Assembly: GCA_949282345.1 (NCBI GenBank)
Contig: CASDOQ010000027.1
Span: 1-48,890 of the forward strand
DNA from: an uncultured bacterium
GTDB lineage: Bacteria > Bacillota > Clostridia > Oscillospirales > CAG-272
Direction of reading: 5' to 3'
Length of the DNA stretch: 48,890 nt
Of this stretch, positions 30,075 through 40,863 are shown piece after piece (the stretch's first letter is position 1; the number at the start of each line of letters is the position of its first letter). A program made the translations under genes and the position numbers. The notes under the pieces were generated by a model, which worked only from the letters and a program-made list of their open reading frames with translations, did no database searches and had not been told where the DNA came from.

Positions 30075-30141
30075 AAGGCTCCCGGACATCCGAAGAAAAA
30101 TACACCGACGGAAAATAATTGAAACAGAGAGGAAAAACGCT

Positions 30142-30693
30142 ATGATCTATGTGCTTTTGGCAGACGGATGTGAGGAGATCGAGGCTCTCACCCCGGTGGA
30201 TATTCTCCGCCGAGGCGGGTGCGAGGTGCGCACGGTCGGGATCACGGGCCGTGATGTGACCGGCTCCCACGGCATCCGGATCACGGCCGACCTTCTGCCC
30301 GAAGAGGCCACCGACCCCGTCGACCTTTTGATCCTGCCGGGGGGGATCCCTGGGGCAGATCATCTGGATGCCTCCGTCGAAACCGACCGGCTCATCCAGA
30401 AAACGCTTGATGAGAACGGGCGGCTGGCCGCCATCTGCGCCGCGCCCTATGTTCTTGGAAAACGCGGACTGCTTGCCGGAAAAAAAGCCACCTGCTATCC
30501 GAGCGAAAAATTCCGTTCCCGCCTGCTGAACGCCGAGATCCTCGACTGCCCCGTGGTAACCGACGGCAACGTCACGACCGCCGCAGGCATGGGGGCAGCC
30601 TTCGCCTTTTCGGTGGAACTTCTTTCCCTGATGGCGGGGCGCGAAGTCGCCGGGAAGATCGCCTCGGCCGCGCTGATCGAGCCCTCCCGTTGA
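30142..30693 (+). CDS. DJ-1/PfpI family protein
   Basis: A 183-residue class I glutamine amidotransferase-like protein. 'GCEEIEAL' gives the conserved Glu14; the nucleophile-elbow cysteine is Cys99 in 'AAICAAP'; 'ATCYPSEKF' and 'VVTDGNVTTAAGMGAAFAF' match the DJ-1/YajL/ThiJ branch. Members act as chaperones or on glyoxal-type adducts; the exact role is undetermined. AGAGGA precedes the start. It follows ftsK by 67 bp and overlaps the next gene. Confidence 0.9.
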   Translation: MIYVLLADGCEEIEALTPVDILRRGGCEVRTVGITGRDVTGSHGIRITADLLPEEATDPVDLLILPGGIPGADHLDASVETDRLIQKTLDENGRLAAICAAPYVLGKRGLLAGKKATCYPSEKFRSRLLNAEILDCPVVTDGNVTTAAGMGAAFAFSVELLSLMAGREVAGKIASAALIEPSR

Positions 30694-31454
30694 AGCCGGT
30701 GACCGCTTTTTCCTTCTGCCCTCCCACGCGGCTTTCCGTCTCCCTGTGGCGCGAGGCCTTCGGCGGAGAGAAAGGGCAGATCGAGGCCGATCTGCGCGCA
30801 CTGGAAGTGGGCGGCGCCCGGGGGATCGGCCTGCTGTCCGAGGACGGTGCCTGCCTTTCCCAAGGGGTAGCTCTTCGGTTTGCACTGCCGGACGCGGCGG
30901 GATATTACCTGTATGCGCTGACAACGGCGCGGTCGGCACGCGGACAGGGGCATATGCGTACTCTTTTAAGGGAAACCGCGCGGCGGGCCGCAGAAGAGGG
31001 TCTTTCCTTTCTCTTCCTTCTGCCGGGCGGCGAGGCTCTTGCGGCCTCCTACCGACGGATGGGCTTTGACCGCGAATATCCAGCGGGGGCTTCTCCTCTG
31101 CCGCTTTGCTCCGATGATTTTTATTACCGGGCGGTCGGCAAACTTCCGTTCGAGGGGAAAAAAACGCCGTCTGCCCTGAACGCAAAGACAGAGCCGCCGC
31201 TCACCCCGGAGGAACTCGGCTCCCCCCTCTCGCCCCCTCTCTTTGCCTTTGCTCTTTCCACGCTGGAAAAGATCTTTCCCGTTCGTCTGGAAAAAGGGGC
31301 GGCACTGCTTTTTTCCGGGGATGCGCGCCGCGCCATGGCCTTCTCCCCGGAGGCATCCGGCCTTTTTTCAAGAGAAACGCAGGGGATCCCCTTCCTGCTA
31401 CAGACGCTGGACGGACGATGTCCCGCAGGTCTGCCGGAGCCGCTCCCCCGCTGA
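30690..31454 (+). CDS. GNAT family N-acetyltransferase
   Basis: A 254-residue protein. 'YYLYALTTARSARGQGHMRTLL' (about 72-93) is the acetyl-CoA-binding strand and loop (A motif), and 'ALAASYRRMGFDR' is the usual following helix. The C-terminal 100 residues have no GNAT signature and could be a second small domain, as in Eis-like proteins. The frame opens with TTG overlapping the previous stop (TTGA), suggesting coupled translation; GTG at 30699 is an alternative and neither has a clear ribosome site. The substrate is unknown. Confidence 0.75.
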   Translation: MKPVTAFSFCPPTRLSVSLWREAFGGEKGQIEADLRALEVGGARGIGLLSEDGACLSQGVALRFALPDAAGYYLYALTTARSARGQGHMRTLLRETARRAAEEGLSFLFLLPGGEALAASYRRMGFDREYPAGASPLPLCSDDFYYRAVGKLPFEGKKTPSALNAKTEPPLTPEELGSPLSPPLFAFALSTLEKIFPVRLEKGAALLFSGDARRAMAFSPEASGLFSRETQGIPFLLQTLDGRCPAGLPEPLPR

Positions 31455-31568
31455 ACCTGTCCCGCCACTACTACCCGTTGGCCATACTGACCGACGGCAG
31501 TACGCTTCGATTGAAAGGGCGGAAAAAAGACCCGCAAAAAAAGAGGAACAAAGGCTTGGCAAAAAAAT

Positions 31569-32153
31569 ATGAATACCGAAACCGAAAAAGAGAAAGAATC
31601 TCTCCGAAAGCTTCTCCGCGCCCGCAGGGATTCCCTGCCGCAGGAAGAACGGAAAGCGCGCGACGAAAAGATCTGCGCAAAGATCCTCGGATCCGCCTCT
31701 TTCCGATCGGCGGATCTCGTTCTTCTGTACGCACCGATAGGGAGTGAGGTCGATATTCTCCCCGTGGCGGAGGCGGCTCTCCGTGAGGGAAAAACGATCG
31801 CTTTCCCGAGATGCAGCCGGGCCGGAGTCATGCATTTTCTGTCTGTCGCCTCGCTTTCGGATCTTCTTCCCGGAAAATACGGCATCCAAGCACCCCCGGA
31901 GAATGCCGTTCCCGTCGTCTGCACGCAGACGACGCTTTGTCTGACTCCCGGGCTTGCCTTTGACCGGGAGGGACGCCGCCTTGGGTACGGCGGCGGGTAC
32001 TACGACCGCTTTCTTGCTCGTTTTCCCGGTACTGCGGCCGGGGTAGTCCTGCACGACTTCATACTTGCCTCACTGCCCTGCGCGCCCCATGACCAGGCGG
32101 TTTCAATCCTCTTTTCCGAAGAGGAAACCTGTTTTTGCAAAACTCATTCATGA
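31569..32153 (+). CDS. fthC: 5-formyltetrahydrofolate cyclo-ligase
   Basis: A 194-residue folate-salvage enzyme converting 5-formyl-THF to 5,10-methenyl-THF with ATP. The N-terminal basic helix 'KLLRARRDSL' and the signature 'LTPGLAFDREGRRLGYGGG' with 'YYDRFL' are diagnostic. Length is normal. The ribosome site is weak (AAAGG about 15 bp upstream), and 114 bp separate it from the previous gene without a clear promoter. It is followed 10 bp later by the zinc-ribbon gene. Confidence 0.93.
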   Translation: MNTETEKEKESLRKLLRARRDSLPQEERKARDEKICAKILGSASFRSADLVLLYAPIGSEVDILPVAEAALREGKTIAFPRCSRAGVMHFLSVASLSDLLPGKYGIQAPPENAVPVVCTQTTLCLTPGLAFDREGRRLGYGGGYYDRFLARFPGTAAGVVLHDFILASLPCAPHDQAVSILFSEEETCFCKTHS

Positions 32154-32163
32154 AGGTGATACG

Positions 32164-32826
32164 ATGATATTGAATCCCAAAATGACCCATATTGCTTTCC
32201 GATGCCCGAAGTGCGGTTCGATCACCCGCGGGGTAGCCGGTTCCTTTTCTCTTGCCTCCTCCGGGATGCTCCGCCTGCGTTGCAGCTGCGGGCGCGGTGG
32301 CGAGATGACCATGACCGGAACTTCGGACGACCGGGTACGCATTACCGTCCCCTGCCTGCTCTGCGACAAGGATCACCAGTTTTCGGTCTCACAGTCGCTT
32401 TTCTTTGAAAAAGACCTTTTCCTTTTCCATTGTCCCTTCACCAATATCCCGATCGCCTTTTTCGGTCAGAATGAAGAAAAACTGATCCGCGCGACCGAAG
32501 AAAGCACCGAAGAACTGGAACGCATCTTCAATGAATTTTCGATCCGCTTTCCCGGGGAGGAGGAAGACGGAGAAGAGGAAGAGATCGTCACGCCGGACTT
32601 CCTGCCCGATGCACAGATCCATGACATCATCCGCTTCATGGTCAAGGAACTGGAGGCAGACGGGGCCATCCGCTGCCCCTGTCACGGCGGCGTGTACGAG
32701 GTCGAAATGACCGAAGAAGGAGTGCGTGTCTTCTGTCCTTCCTGCGGGGCTTCCCGCCTTTTCAAGACCAACAGCGTGGCCGCCGCGCAGGAATTTCTCT
32801 CCTGTGACAGCTTAGAGCTGACATAA
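32164..32826 (+). CDS. Multi-zinc-ribbon protein of unknown function
   Basis: A 220-residue soluble protein. Cysteine pairs occur as CPKCG (about 14-18), CSCG (about 39-42), CLLC (about 64-67), CPC (about 178-180) and CPSCG (about 198-202), suggesting two or three zinc sites flanking an acidic, helical middle (about 105-150). It resembles a conserved but uncharacterised family I associate with Clostridia. The start at 32164 follows AAGGTGAT by 6 bp. Probably the last gene of the ftsK group, given the terminator downstream. Confidence 0.75.
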   Translation: MILNPKMTHIAFRCPKCGSITRGVAGSFSLASSGMLRLRCSCGRGGEMTMTGTSDDRVRITVPCLLCDKDHQFSVSQSLFFEKDLFLFHCPFTNIPIAFFGQNEEKLIRATEESTEELERIFNEFSIRFPGEEEDGEEEEIVTPDFLPDAQIHDIIRFMVKELEADGAIRCPCHGGVYEVEMTEEGVRVFCPSCGASRLFKTNSVAAAQEFLSCDSLELT

Positions 32827-32846
32827 AAAAAGGGGCATGGCCCCTT
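32825..32846 (-). terminator. Terminator of the amidase gene
   Basis: A 7-bp stem AAGGGGC/GCCCCTT with an ATG loop (32830-32836/32840-32846) followed on the minus strand by a T-run. It is about 170 bp after the amidase stop. Confidence 0.6.
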
Positions 32847-32852
32847 GAGGAT

Positions 32853-32900
32853 CGTCCGGGCGTCTTTTGCCTTACCGGGGACGCCCGGACGGAATTTTTT
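32853..32900 (+). terminator. Terminator of the ftsK-to-zinc-ribbon group
   Basis: A perfect 12-bp stem CGTCCGGGCGTC/GACGCCCGGACG (32853-32864/32880-32891) followed by AATTTTTT on the plus strand. Confidence 0.85.
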
Positions 32901-33017
32901 CCGTTCATATCGGAAGACCCCGACAAAGACGAGCTCTGCTGTACGTGGCGCACGCGAAAAAACACCGTCCGTTCCCCGGATTTTCGCCTTCTCTCGCACG
33001 GCAGGCTCGCCCATCTT

Positions 33018-33581
33018 TTACACGCCGTAATAACTCCGCAGACCGTTATAGATCCCCCGGGCAAAAAGCCCCGGCGCCTCCGCCATCAGTGTGGCGTCCC
33101 CCTCGTTGGTGATAAATCCCATTTCCAGCACAATGGCCGGCATGGAAGTTCTGCGCAATACATAGAGCCCCGGCCGCGCCTTGACACCGCGGTTCGGAAG
33201 CCCCGTTGCTTCAGTCATATACCGCAGGATCACCCGGGCAATATCGGCTGCCGTTCCGTCAAGTGAAAAGACCAGCGCTTCACTGCCCGTGGCCGCAGGG
33301 AGAGACGAGGCGTTCGTATGCAGGCTGAGGAAGAGATCGGCGTCAAAAGCCTCCGCCCCCTCCACCCGTTGCCGCAGGCTGTCCGCATTCGTTATTCCGA
33401 GCACGACGTCGGGAGAAGAACGCGAAAGGCGTGCTTCAAACGCCGGGTCGTTCTCCAAAAGTGTAAACAATTCTTGACCTATCCGATAGGTAATATCCTG
33501 TTCCCGATAGCCGTTCCCCTCGGCACCCGCATTCGGATTCACGGGATTATGGCCTTGGTCGATATAGATCCGTATCGCCAT
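33018..33581 (-). CDS. N-acetylmuramoyl-L-alanine amidase (Amidase_3)
   Basis: A 187-residue zinc amidase of the CwlD/AmiC type, which cuts between muramic acid and the peptide stem. Zinc ligands His11 ('IDQGHNP'), Glu27 ('YREQDI') and His88 ('SLHTNA') and the catalytic Glu153 ('VLEMGF') are all present. There is no signal peptide and no cell-wall-binding domain, unlike CwlD. The start follows AAGGAGG by 7 bp, and an in-frame TTG 18 bp upstream lies in the ribosome site. It is divergent from the ttcA-like gene, whose -35 box abuts its leader. Confidence 0.88.
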   Translation of the reverse strand: MAIRIYIDQGHNPVNPNAGAEGNGYREQDITYRIGQELFTLLENDPAFEARLSRSSPDVVLGITNADSLRQRVEGAEAFDADLFLSLHTNASSLPAATGSEALVFSLDGTAADIARVILRYMTEATGLPNRGVKARPGLYVLRRTSMPAIVLEMGFITNEGDATLMAEAPGLFARGIYNGLRSYYGV

Positions 33582-33592
33582 CTCTCTCCTCC

Positions 33593-33620
33593 TTGACAAA
33601 GCTTTCTCTGCTACTATTTT
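33593..33620 (+). promoter_or_regulatory. Promoter of the ttcA-like gene
   Basis: TTGACA (33593-33598), a 16-bp spacer and TATTTT (33615-33620). It lies immediately beside the amidase ribosome site, on the other strand. Confidence 0.7.
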
Positions 33621-33640
33621 ATGTAAAAAAGGATAACTCA

Positions 33641-34384
33641 GTGACTATGAAGGATATTCAAAGGATCCTCAGTTTTATGCGCCGCGCCGTGGATGACTAC
33701 GGCATGATCCGCCCGGAAGATCATATCGCCGTCGGCATATCGGGTGGGAAGGATTCCCTCACTCTCTTAGCCGGCCTGGCCGAACTGCGCCGTTTTTATC
33801 CCGTCCCTTTTACCCTGTCGGCCATCACGGTGGACATGGGGTTCCCGGGGAGCGATTATACCCCGATCGCAGAATTCTGCCGGATGCTGGACGTAGAGTA
33901 CCGCGTAGTCGCAACCGATATTGCCGAGGTCGTTTTCAACGTCCGCAAGGAGCAAAACCCCTGCTCTCTCTGCGCACGGATGCGCCGGGGCGTTCTGCAC
34001 GGAACCGCCAAGGAGATGGGATGCACCTCCGTGGCACTCGGTCACCATTTTGACGACGTAGTGGAGACCTTTATGCTGAACCTGTTTTTTGAGGGGAGGC
34101 TCGGCTGTTTTTCCCCCGTTACCTATCTTTCCAACCGCGATCTCCATCTGATCCGTCCCTTGATCTACGCAAAAGAAAAGGACGTTTCTTACTTTGCGCG
34201 GCGTGCGGAATTACCCGTGATGACGAGCCTCTGTCCCAAAGACAAACATACCGAGCGCGAAAATATGAAAAACCTGCTTTCCGACCTGGAACGCAAACGT
34301 CCCGGACTGCGCCACCGCATCTTCCACGCCCTGACCGAGGGAAAGATCGACGGATTCCATCCCACCGGCCGCCTGCCGGAATAA
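33641..34384 (+). CDS. ttcA: TtcA-like tRNA 2-thiocytidine synthetase
   Basis: A 247-residue PP-loop ATPase that thiolates C32 in tRNA in the TtcA family. The PP-loop is SGGKDS. The iron-sulfur cysteines are a CSLC pair before 'ARMRRGVL', with a third in 'TSLCPKDKH'. 'LGHHFDDVVET' is the family signature. GTG at 33641 is chosen because AAAGGA lies 7 bp upstream; the ATG at 33647 (13 bp spacing) is the alternative and removes two residues. It is transcribed alone, convergent with ligA. Confidence 0.88.
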   Translation: MTMKDIQRILSFMRRAVDDYGMIRPEDHIAVGISGGKDSLTLLAGLAELRRFYPVPFTLSAITVDMGFPGSDYTPIAEFCRMLDVEYRVVATDIAEVVFNVRKEQNPCSLCARMRRGVLHGTAKEMGCTSVALGHHFDDVVETFMLNLFFEGRLGCFSPVTYLSNRDLHLIRPLIYAKEKDVSYFARRAELPVMTSLCPKDKHTERENMKNLLSDLERKRPGLRHRIFHALTEGKIDGFHPTGRLPE

Positions 34385-34449
34385 CTGTGGCGATAAACCA
34401 GAAAAAGCCGGAAGGTTACAGGCCGGCAGTATCCGGAATTCTCTATGAG

Positions 34450-34508
34450 AAAACCCCTGCGGGATCTTTCCAACCGATTTTGCATCGGCGGGAAACCGCA
34501 GGGGTTTT
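34450..34508. terminator. Long bidirectional terminator between ttcA and ligA
   Basis: A perfect 13-bp inverted repeat AAAACCCCTGCGG/CCGCAGGGGTTTT (34450-34462/34496-34508) encloses a 33-base loop that can form an inner CCGAT/ATCGG hairpin. A and T tracts are at its ends. Confidence 0.75.
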
Positions 34509-34555
34509 CTTAGGGAAGTCCAGCTTTCGGAAGGCCGAAAAGCCGAATCCGAGAA

Positions 34556-36637
<2,082 letters not shown>

Positions 36638-36720
36638 GTGACAAACAAAAAATCCCGCATAGTATTGTTTACCGAAAAGGAATGCAAGGGAGATTTCGGG
36701 ACGAAACGGTCCGCTAAAGA

Positions 36721-36757
36721 AAAAGGGGGCAAAAGACATTTTTTCGGTCTTTTGCCC
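36721..36757 (-). terminator. Terminator of the GH-A glycosidase gene
   Basis: A perfect 11-bp stem GGGCAAAAGAC/GTCTTTTGCCC (36727-36737/36747-36757) with a 9-base loop. The minus strand continues CC then a T-run. Confidence 0.8.
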
Positions 36758-36824
36758 GCCGGGGATTTCCCTACCCGGGAGCGGCCGGCACTCGGAGCAG
36801 ACGGCCGCCGCACACCGTGAAGAA

Positions 36825-38270
36825 TCAGGTGTCGTATTCTATCTCGGTAAAGCGGCCGAAAGTGAGGAGCATCGGGTAATCGCGGAGGGGGATGTTTTTG
36901 AGCGTATAGCAGTTTCCGTCCCGATTCACCGTCATATTCTCCGGGAACTCATACACATCCCCGTTTGCAAGGTCGATGAGGTGTAACTCCTCTGGCAGGG
37001 CTGCCAGATGCAGGGAGGTTGTTCCTTCAAAGGAGGTCGTCAGCAAATCGCTCCCCTTCCAGTAGGCCAGCGCAAAGGAGCCGTTCTCCCGGGAGAAGCC
37101 CGCATTGAGAACCTCCGCGGCCGGAGTATCCAGCCCTTGTGTACGGAGGGAGCCGAGCGTCAGGAAAGAGGCCGGGAGCGGTTCGCATCTGAAAGCTTCT
37201 CCGAACACCGAGCAAAGCGTTTGCAAAGCGTAGTAAGACGGCTTGGGCGTATAGGTTCCGGTCGAAAACCCTTCCTCGTCAAAGTCCGCGCTGAGCACGC
37301 CAAAATATCCGTAATCCAGGTAGCTGGCCTTCTCTCCTACCGTCCCGTTCAATGCTTCAATCATATCCACCGAGGTGAAATAGGAAGTAAAGAGGACATC
37401 GGTTGTCAGATCCATCACCGTGTGGCGCAGGCATTGCTTGGCCTGCTTTTCGGGGGTCCACGCACGGCCGGACAGCGCGCCGCAGCCGTCGCTTCGGGAC
37501 TGGGAACCCGATTCGCCCTGAATCAACCGGATAGCAGGGTTATATCGGCGGCAAAGGCCGCCAAGATACCCGACTTTGACGGGAACCGTTGTTTCGTCGG
37601 CCGTATATTCGTGGAAGGAAAAGGCATCAATGTATGCCCCCATCCCTGCTTCAAACGCATGATAGGGGAAATTCAAATCGTTCCGGCAGACGACCCCGCC
37701 GATGATGTGGACATCGGGGTTGCCTTCGCGGGCAGCTTCAGCCGTTTCGATAACAAAGCGGCCATACTCTTCCCCGTTTTCGGGACGCCCGACATTTCGT
37801 TCAAGATTCTCGTCGCGCCAGGTGTATTCGGGTTCATTCCATACCTCCAGCCACGAAACGCGCCCGGCAAAGTGCGCCGCCAGCGCACGGACATAGTTCC
37901 GCCATCCGGCGCGCTGTTCCTCCGTGCGAACCGGGGGGACGCCGACCGCGCCGAACATCTTCTTCGCCTCTTCGTTATACAGCTCATTCCCGTAGCACAG
38001 ACATATCCACGGTGTGCATCCGCGGCGGAGGAAATTATCGACAACACTGTCAAGCCATGCGAAATCATAGACGCCCTTCTCGCGTTCCGTGCGTTGCCAT
38101 CCCGATTGCAACCGAATCCACCGAACGCCGAGTGCCGCAATTTTATCATAGGCCTTTTCAGGGTCAAAGACCGCGCGATCGAGTTTTTCAAATCCGATGC
38201 CGATTCGGGATTCAGGCATTTCGTCGGGTCGCCGAACCCGAACGTGGCCAACCTTCTTCATTCTTTCCAT
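36825..38270 (-). CDS. Clan GH-A glycoside hydrolase, GH39-like
   Basis: A 481-residue protein without signal peptide, so probably cytoplasmic. Residues about 20-360 form a (beta/alpha)8 barrel: 'LGVRWIRLQSGWQRTE' and 'FAWLDSVVDNFLRRGCTPWICL' at the start, acid/base Glu146 in 'EVWNEPEYTW' and candidate nucleophile Glu253 in 'LIQGESGSQS'. A C-terminal beta domain follows. The layout is nearest GH39 or related clan A families; the substrate cannot be read from sequence. AAGGGA precedes the ATG. It is divergent from an AraC-type gene, which probably regulates it. Confidence 0.75.
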   Translation of the reverse strand: MERMKKVGHVRVRRPDEMPESRIGIGFEKLDRAVFDPEKAYDKIAALGVRWIRLQSGWQRTEREKGVYDFAWLDSVVDNFLRRGCTPWICLCYGNELYNEEAKKMFGAVGVPPVRTEEQRAGWRNYVRALAAHFAGRVSWLEVWNEPEYTWRDENLERNVGRPENGEEYGRFVIETAEAAREGNPDVHIIGGVVCRNDLNFPYHAFEAGMGAYIDAFSFHEYTADETTVPVKVGYLGGLCRRYNPAIRLIQGESGSQSRSDGCGALSGRAWTPEKQAKQCLRHTVMDLTTDVLFTSYFTSVDMIEALNGTVGEKASYLDYGYFGVLSADFDEEGFSTGTYTPKPSYYALQTLCSVFGEAFRCEPLPASFLTLGSLRTQGLDTPAAEVLNAGFSRENGSFALAYWKGSDLLTTSFEGTTSLHLAALPEELHLIDLANGDVYEFPENMTVNRDGNCYTLKNIPLRDYPMLLTFGRFTEIEYDT

Positions 38271-38386
38271 GATTTTTCCCTTCTTTATAAAAATACAACC
38301 ATAAACGGGACGCCCGGCCCGGGGAAAGAAAAGGCCTTCCGGCAGGGCGGCAAGGAACAGACATATTCCGAAAAATAAGAAATGTA

Positions 38387-38435
38387 AAGTTCTTTAAAAT
38401 AAGGTCTTTACTTTTTCCCGATTTTCGTCTATAGT
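38387..38435 (+). promoter_or_regulatory. Promoter and candidate operators, second AraC-type gene
   Basis: TTTACT (38407-38412), a 17-bp spacer and TATAGT (38430-38435) serve the AraC-type gene. Two copies of AAGkTCTTTA (k = T or G; 38387-38396, 38401-38410) are spaced 14 bp apart and abut the -35 box; GTAAAG/CTTTAC also makes an inverted pair (38384-38389/38406-38411). Such direct repeats are common AraC-family sites. Confidence 0.5.
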
Positions 38436-38512
38436 TAGAATAGCACACAGAAGAAAAAAAGTCTATGAAATTTCTTCCCGATTTTATCAAAATACTTCCA
38501 TCGGAGGGGACC

Positions 38513-39292
38513 ATGGAGCCTTACGAACCGGAAATCATGGGGGCGGGCATTTTTGACAGCGCGCGTTCCTTTCCCGGCACGGCGAAAACACCGGTGCGCG
38601 CTGTCCGGCAATACGAAGTTGAGCTTTTCCTCGCCTCCGGCGGAGTTTCCTATATCGGAGCGGAAGCCTTTCCCGTCCGGCGGGGAGCGGTTCTGCTGGC
38701 ACGTCCCGGAGACAGGCGACACAGCCTTCTCCCGGTTTCGGCCCGTTTTTTGCGTTTTGCTCCGCATCACCCGGCCATGGAGAAAATGCTTTCAAACCTA
38801 CCCAGGCACTTTTCCGGGGACTTCACCGACCTTCTCCTCCCGTTCTTTATTGCGGCGGAAGAGGCTTCCGCATCAGCGGACGCCTCTGCCGGGGTGCGCC
38901 GCATCCGGGCGATCTGCGACCTTATCTGTACTCTTGACGAGCTGGCGCACAGCATAGAGAGCGCGCCGGCCGTGACCGCCCCTGCAGTCCGATACATGGA
39001 GGAGCATTACGGGGAAGCGCTGAACACCGGCATTCTGGCTTCGTGCTGTCATCTGAGCGAAACGCACTTTCACCGTCTCTTCCTGAAAGAGAGACACAGG
39101 ACCCCGGGGCGCTATCTTTCCGAAGTCCGTCTGCTGGCGGCGAAGCGCCTGCTCGCCGAAAATGTCAAGCCGCTCAGCGAGGTGGCGCTTCTCTGCGGTT
39201 TTTCCTCTCAGGCGTATTTCACCTACTGCTTCCGTCGGCAATACGGAACGACCCCCGCCCACTACCGGGAAGAAGCCGCCTACAGGCCATGA
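38513..39292 (+). CDS. AraC family transcriptional regulator
   Basis: A 259-residue regulator. Residues about 30-100 form a cupin-like sensor ('QYEVELFLASGGVSYI', 'RRGAVLLARPGDRR'). Residues about 160-252 are the double helix-turn-helix domain: 'NTGILASCCHLSETHFHRLF' and 'PLSEVALLCGFSSQAYFTYC' with 'FRRQYGTTPAHYRE'. The start at 38513 follows GGAGGGG by 4 bp; an upstream ATG at 38465 has no good site. It is divergent from the GH-A glycosidase gene and is the likely local regulator. Confidence 0.85.
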   Translation: MEPYEPEIMGAGIFDSARSFPGTAKTPVRAVRQYEVELFLASGGVSYIGAEAFPVRRGAVLLARPGDRRHSLLPVSARFLRFAPHHPAMEKMLSNLPRHFSGDFTDLLLPFFIAAEEASASADASAGVRRIRAICDLICTLDELAHSIESAPAVTAPAVRYMEEHYGEALNTGILASCCHLSETHFHRLFLKERHRTPGRYLSEVRLLAAKRLLAENVKPLSEVALLCGFSSQAYFTYCFRRQYGTTPAHYREEAAYRP

Positions 39293-39330
39293 AAAAAGCC
39301 GTCGAATGACGGAAAGAAATCCTTGATTTC

Positions 39331-39359
39331 AAAAAAAGCGGGGGATGACTCCCCCCGCT
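39331..39359 (-). terminator. Terminator of the aminotransferase gene
   Basis: An 8-bp stem AGCGGGGG/CCCCCGCT (39337-39344/39352-39359) followed on the minus strand by seven T. A second small hairpin, CCGTC/GACGG (39299-39312), with six T on the minus strand lies just beyond. The 39360-39524 gap holds nothing else I recognise. Confidence 0.8.
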
Positions 39360-39524
39360 CGGATGTGACATTCAGGTGGAAAAAGGATTCCGATTTTCCC
39401 CCTCGGCTTTCCGCCGTTCCGGGCATTCCCGGGTACACGGCACGTGCCCGATCTGCTTTTTATCCGCATTTTGCGGATTCTCGGCTTCCTATGATTCTCT
39501 CTTCATCGGAACCGTGATACGGAA

Positions 39525-40802
39525 TCAGATCCGCCCCTCCAGCGCGGCCATCTTGGCGGCACAGGCCAGCACGGCCGAGGCCTTGCTGACTTCTTCATCG
39601 GTTGCGAAAGACGGGGCGAGACGCAGGTTCTTATCCTCGGGATCCCGGCCGTAGGGAAAGGTTGCCCCGACCTGGGTCAGGCGCACTCCGGCTGCAAGGC
39701 AAAGTTCAAAAACACGCGTGGCGCATCCGGGCAGAACGTCCATCGAGGAGAAATAGCCACCCTTCGGCTCCGTGAAAGTGGCCACGCCGCTGTCCCCGAG
39801 CCCCCGGCGCAGTCCTTCAAAGAGGCAGGTGAATTTGCGCTTCATGATGGCGCCGTGTTCCGCCATGCGGCGGGCAAGCGCGCCCTCCTCGGCGAAGAAG
39901 CGGACGTGACGGAGCTGATTGAGTTTATCGTGACCGATGGTCTGCACGGCCATCGTTTTTTTAATGAGTGCAAGGTTTGGGGCAGAAGCCGCGATCATCG
40001 AGATCCCGGCACCCGGAAACACGATCTTGGAGGTCGAGGTAAAATAGAAGATGCGATCCTCGTTCCCCGCCTGCCCGGCCAACGCAAAAATATCGGCAAG
40101 CGGTTCGTCCTCCGCGGGATCAAAGGCATGGATGGCGTAGGCATTATCCCAGAAGATCCGAAAATCCGGGGCGGCAGTCTTCATCGAGGCCAGCCGGCGC
40201 ACCGTCTCCTCCGAATACGTGACGCCGGTGGGGTTGGAGTATTTTGGAACGCACCAGATCCCCTTGATGGCCGGGTCGGCGGCGACGAGCGCCTCGACCG
40301 CATCCATATCCGGACCGGTCGGCGTCATATCGACCGGGATCAGTTCAAACCCCAATGACTCGGTAACGCTAAAATGGCGGTCGTATCCCGGAGCGGGGCA
40401 AAGAAACTTTAGTTTTCCTTCCCTGCACCAAGGACGGCTGCCGGGGCCTGCCCCATACAGAAGGCAACGCACTACCGCGTCGTACATGATATTCAGGCTC
40501 GAATTTCCGCAGACGATGATCTGCTCCTCCGGCACCCCGGTAAAGCGCGAAAAGAAACGTTTTGCTTCCGGCAGGCCGTAAGCCTGCCCGTAATTACGGC
40601 AATCAAAACCGCTCTCGGAAACGCAGTCATCCTCGCCGGACAGGATCGTAAGCATCCCGTCCCCCAGGCGAAGCTGCTCCGCCGAGGGCTTTCCCCGGGA
40701 GAGGTCGAGCGCCAGCCCTTCCTTTTTGTAGGCTTCATATTCCGCAAGAAGTTTTCCGTACTCGCGTTTTGCTTCTTCCTGTGTCAGGGATTGATAGTTC
40801 AT
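39525..40802 (-). CDS. Class I-like aminotransferase, probable aspartate aminotransferase
   Basis: A 425-residue PLP enzyme. The internal aldimine lysine is Lys259 in 'STSKIVFPGAGISM'. 'PKYSNPTGVTYSEE' and 'FWDNAYAIH' are the cofactor and substrate-binding segments, and 'NLRLAPSF' holds the carboxylate-binding arginine. 'LDLSRGKPSAEQLRL' at the N-terminus matches the atypical bacterial aspartate aminotransferase subgroup (AspT-like) rather than the classical AspC. AAAGGTG is 5 bp before the start. Divergent from proS. Confidence 0.85.
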   Translation of the reverse strand: MNYQSLTQEEAKREYGKLLAEYEAYKKEGLALDLSRGKPSAEQLRLGDGMLTILSGEDDCVSESGFDCRNYGQAYGLPEAKRFFSRFTGVPEEQIIVCGNSSLNIMYDAVVRCLLYGAGPGSRPWCREGKLKFLCPAPGYDRHFSVTESLGFELIPVDMTPTGPDMDAVEALVAADPAIKGIWCVPKYSNPTGVTYSEETVRRLASMKTAAPDFRIFWDNAYAIHAFDPAEDEPLADIFALAGQAGNEDRIFYFTSTSKIVFPGAGISMIAASAPNLALIKKTMAVQTIGHDKLNQLRHVRFFAEEGALARRMAEHGAIMKRKFTCLFEGLRRGLGDSGVATFTEPKGGYFSSMDVLPGCATRVFELCLAAGVRLTQVGATFPYGRDPEDKNLRLAPSFATDEEVSKASAVLACAAKMAALEGRI

Positions 40803-40863
40803 TTTTGCACCTTTTTGAAAGTTTAATCGTCCGAAGCGTCATAAAAGAGCCGCGAACATTACT

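Noticed and set aside
39323..39517. Short frame between the AraC-type gene and the aminotransferase gene
   Set aside because: No ribosome site; it starts inside the aminotransferase terminator and shows no recognisable feature.
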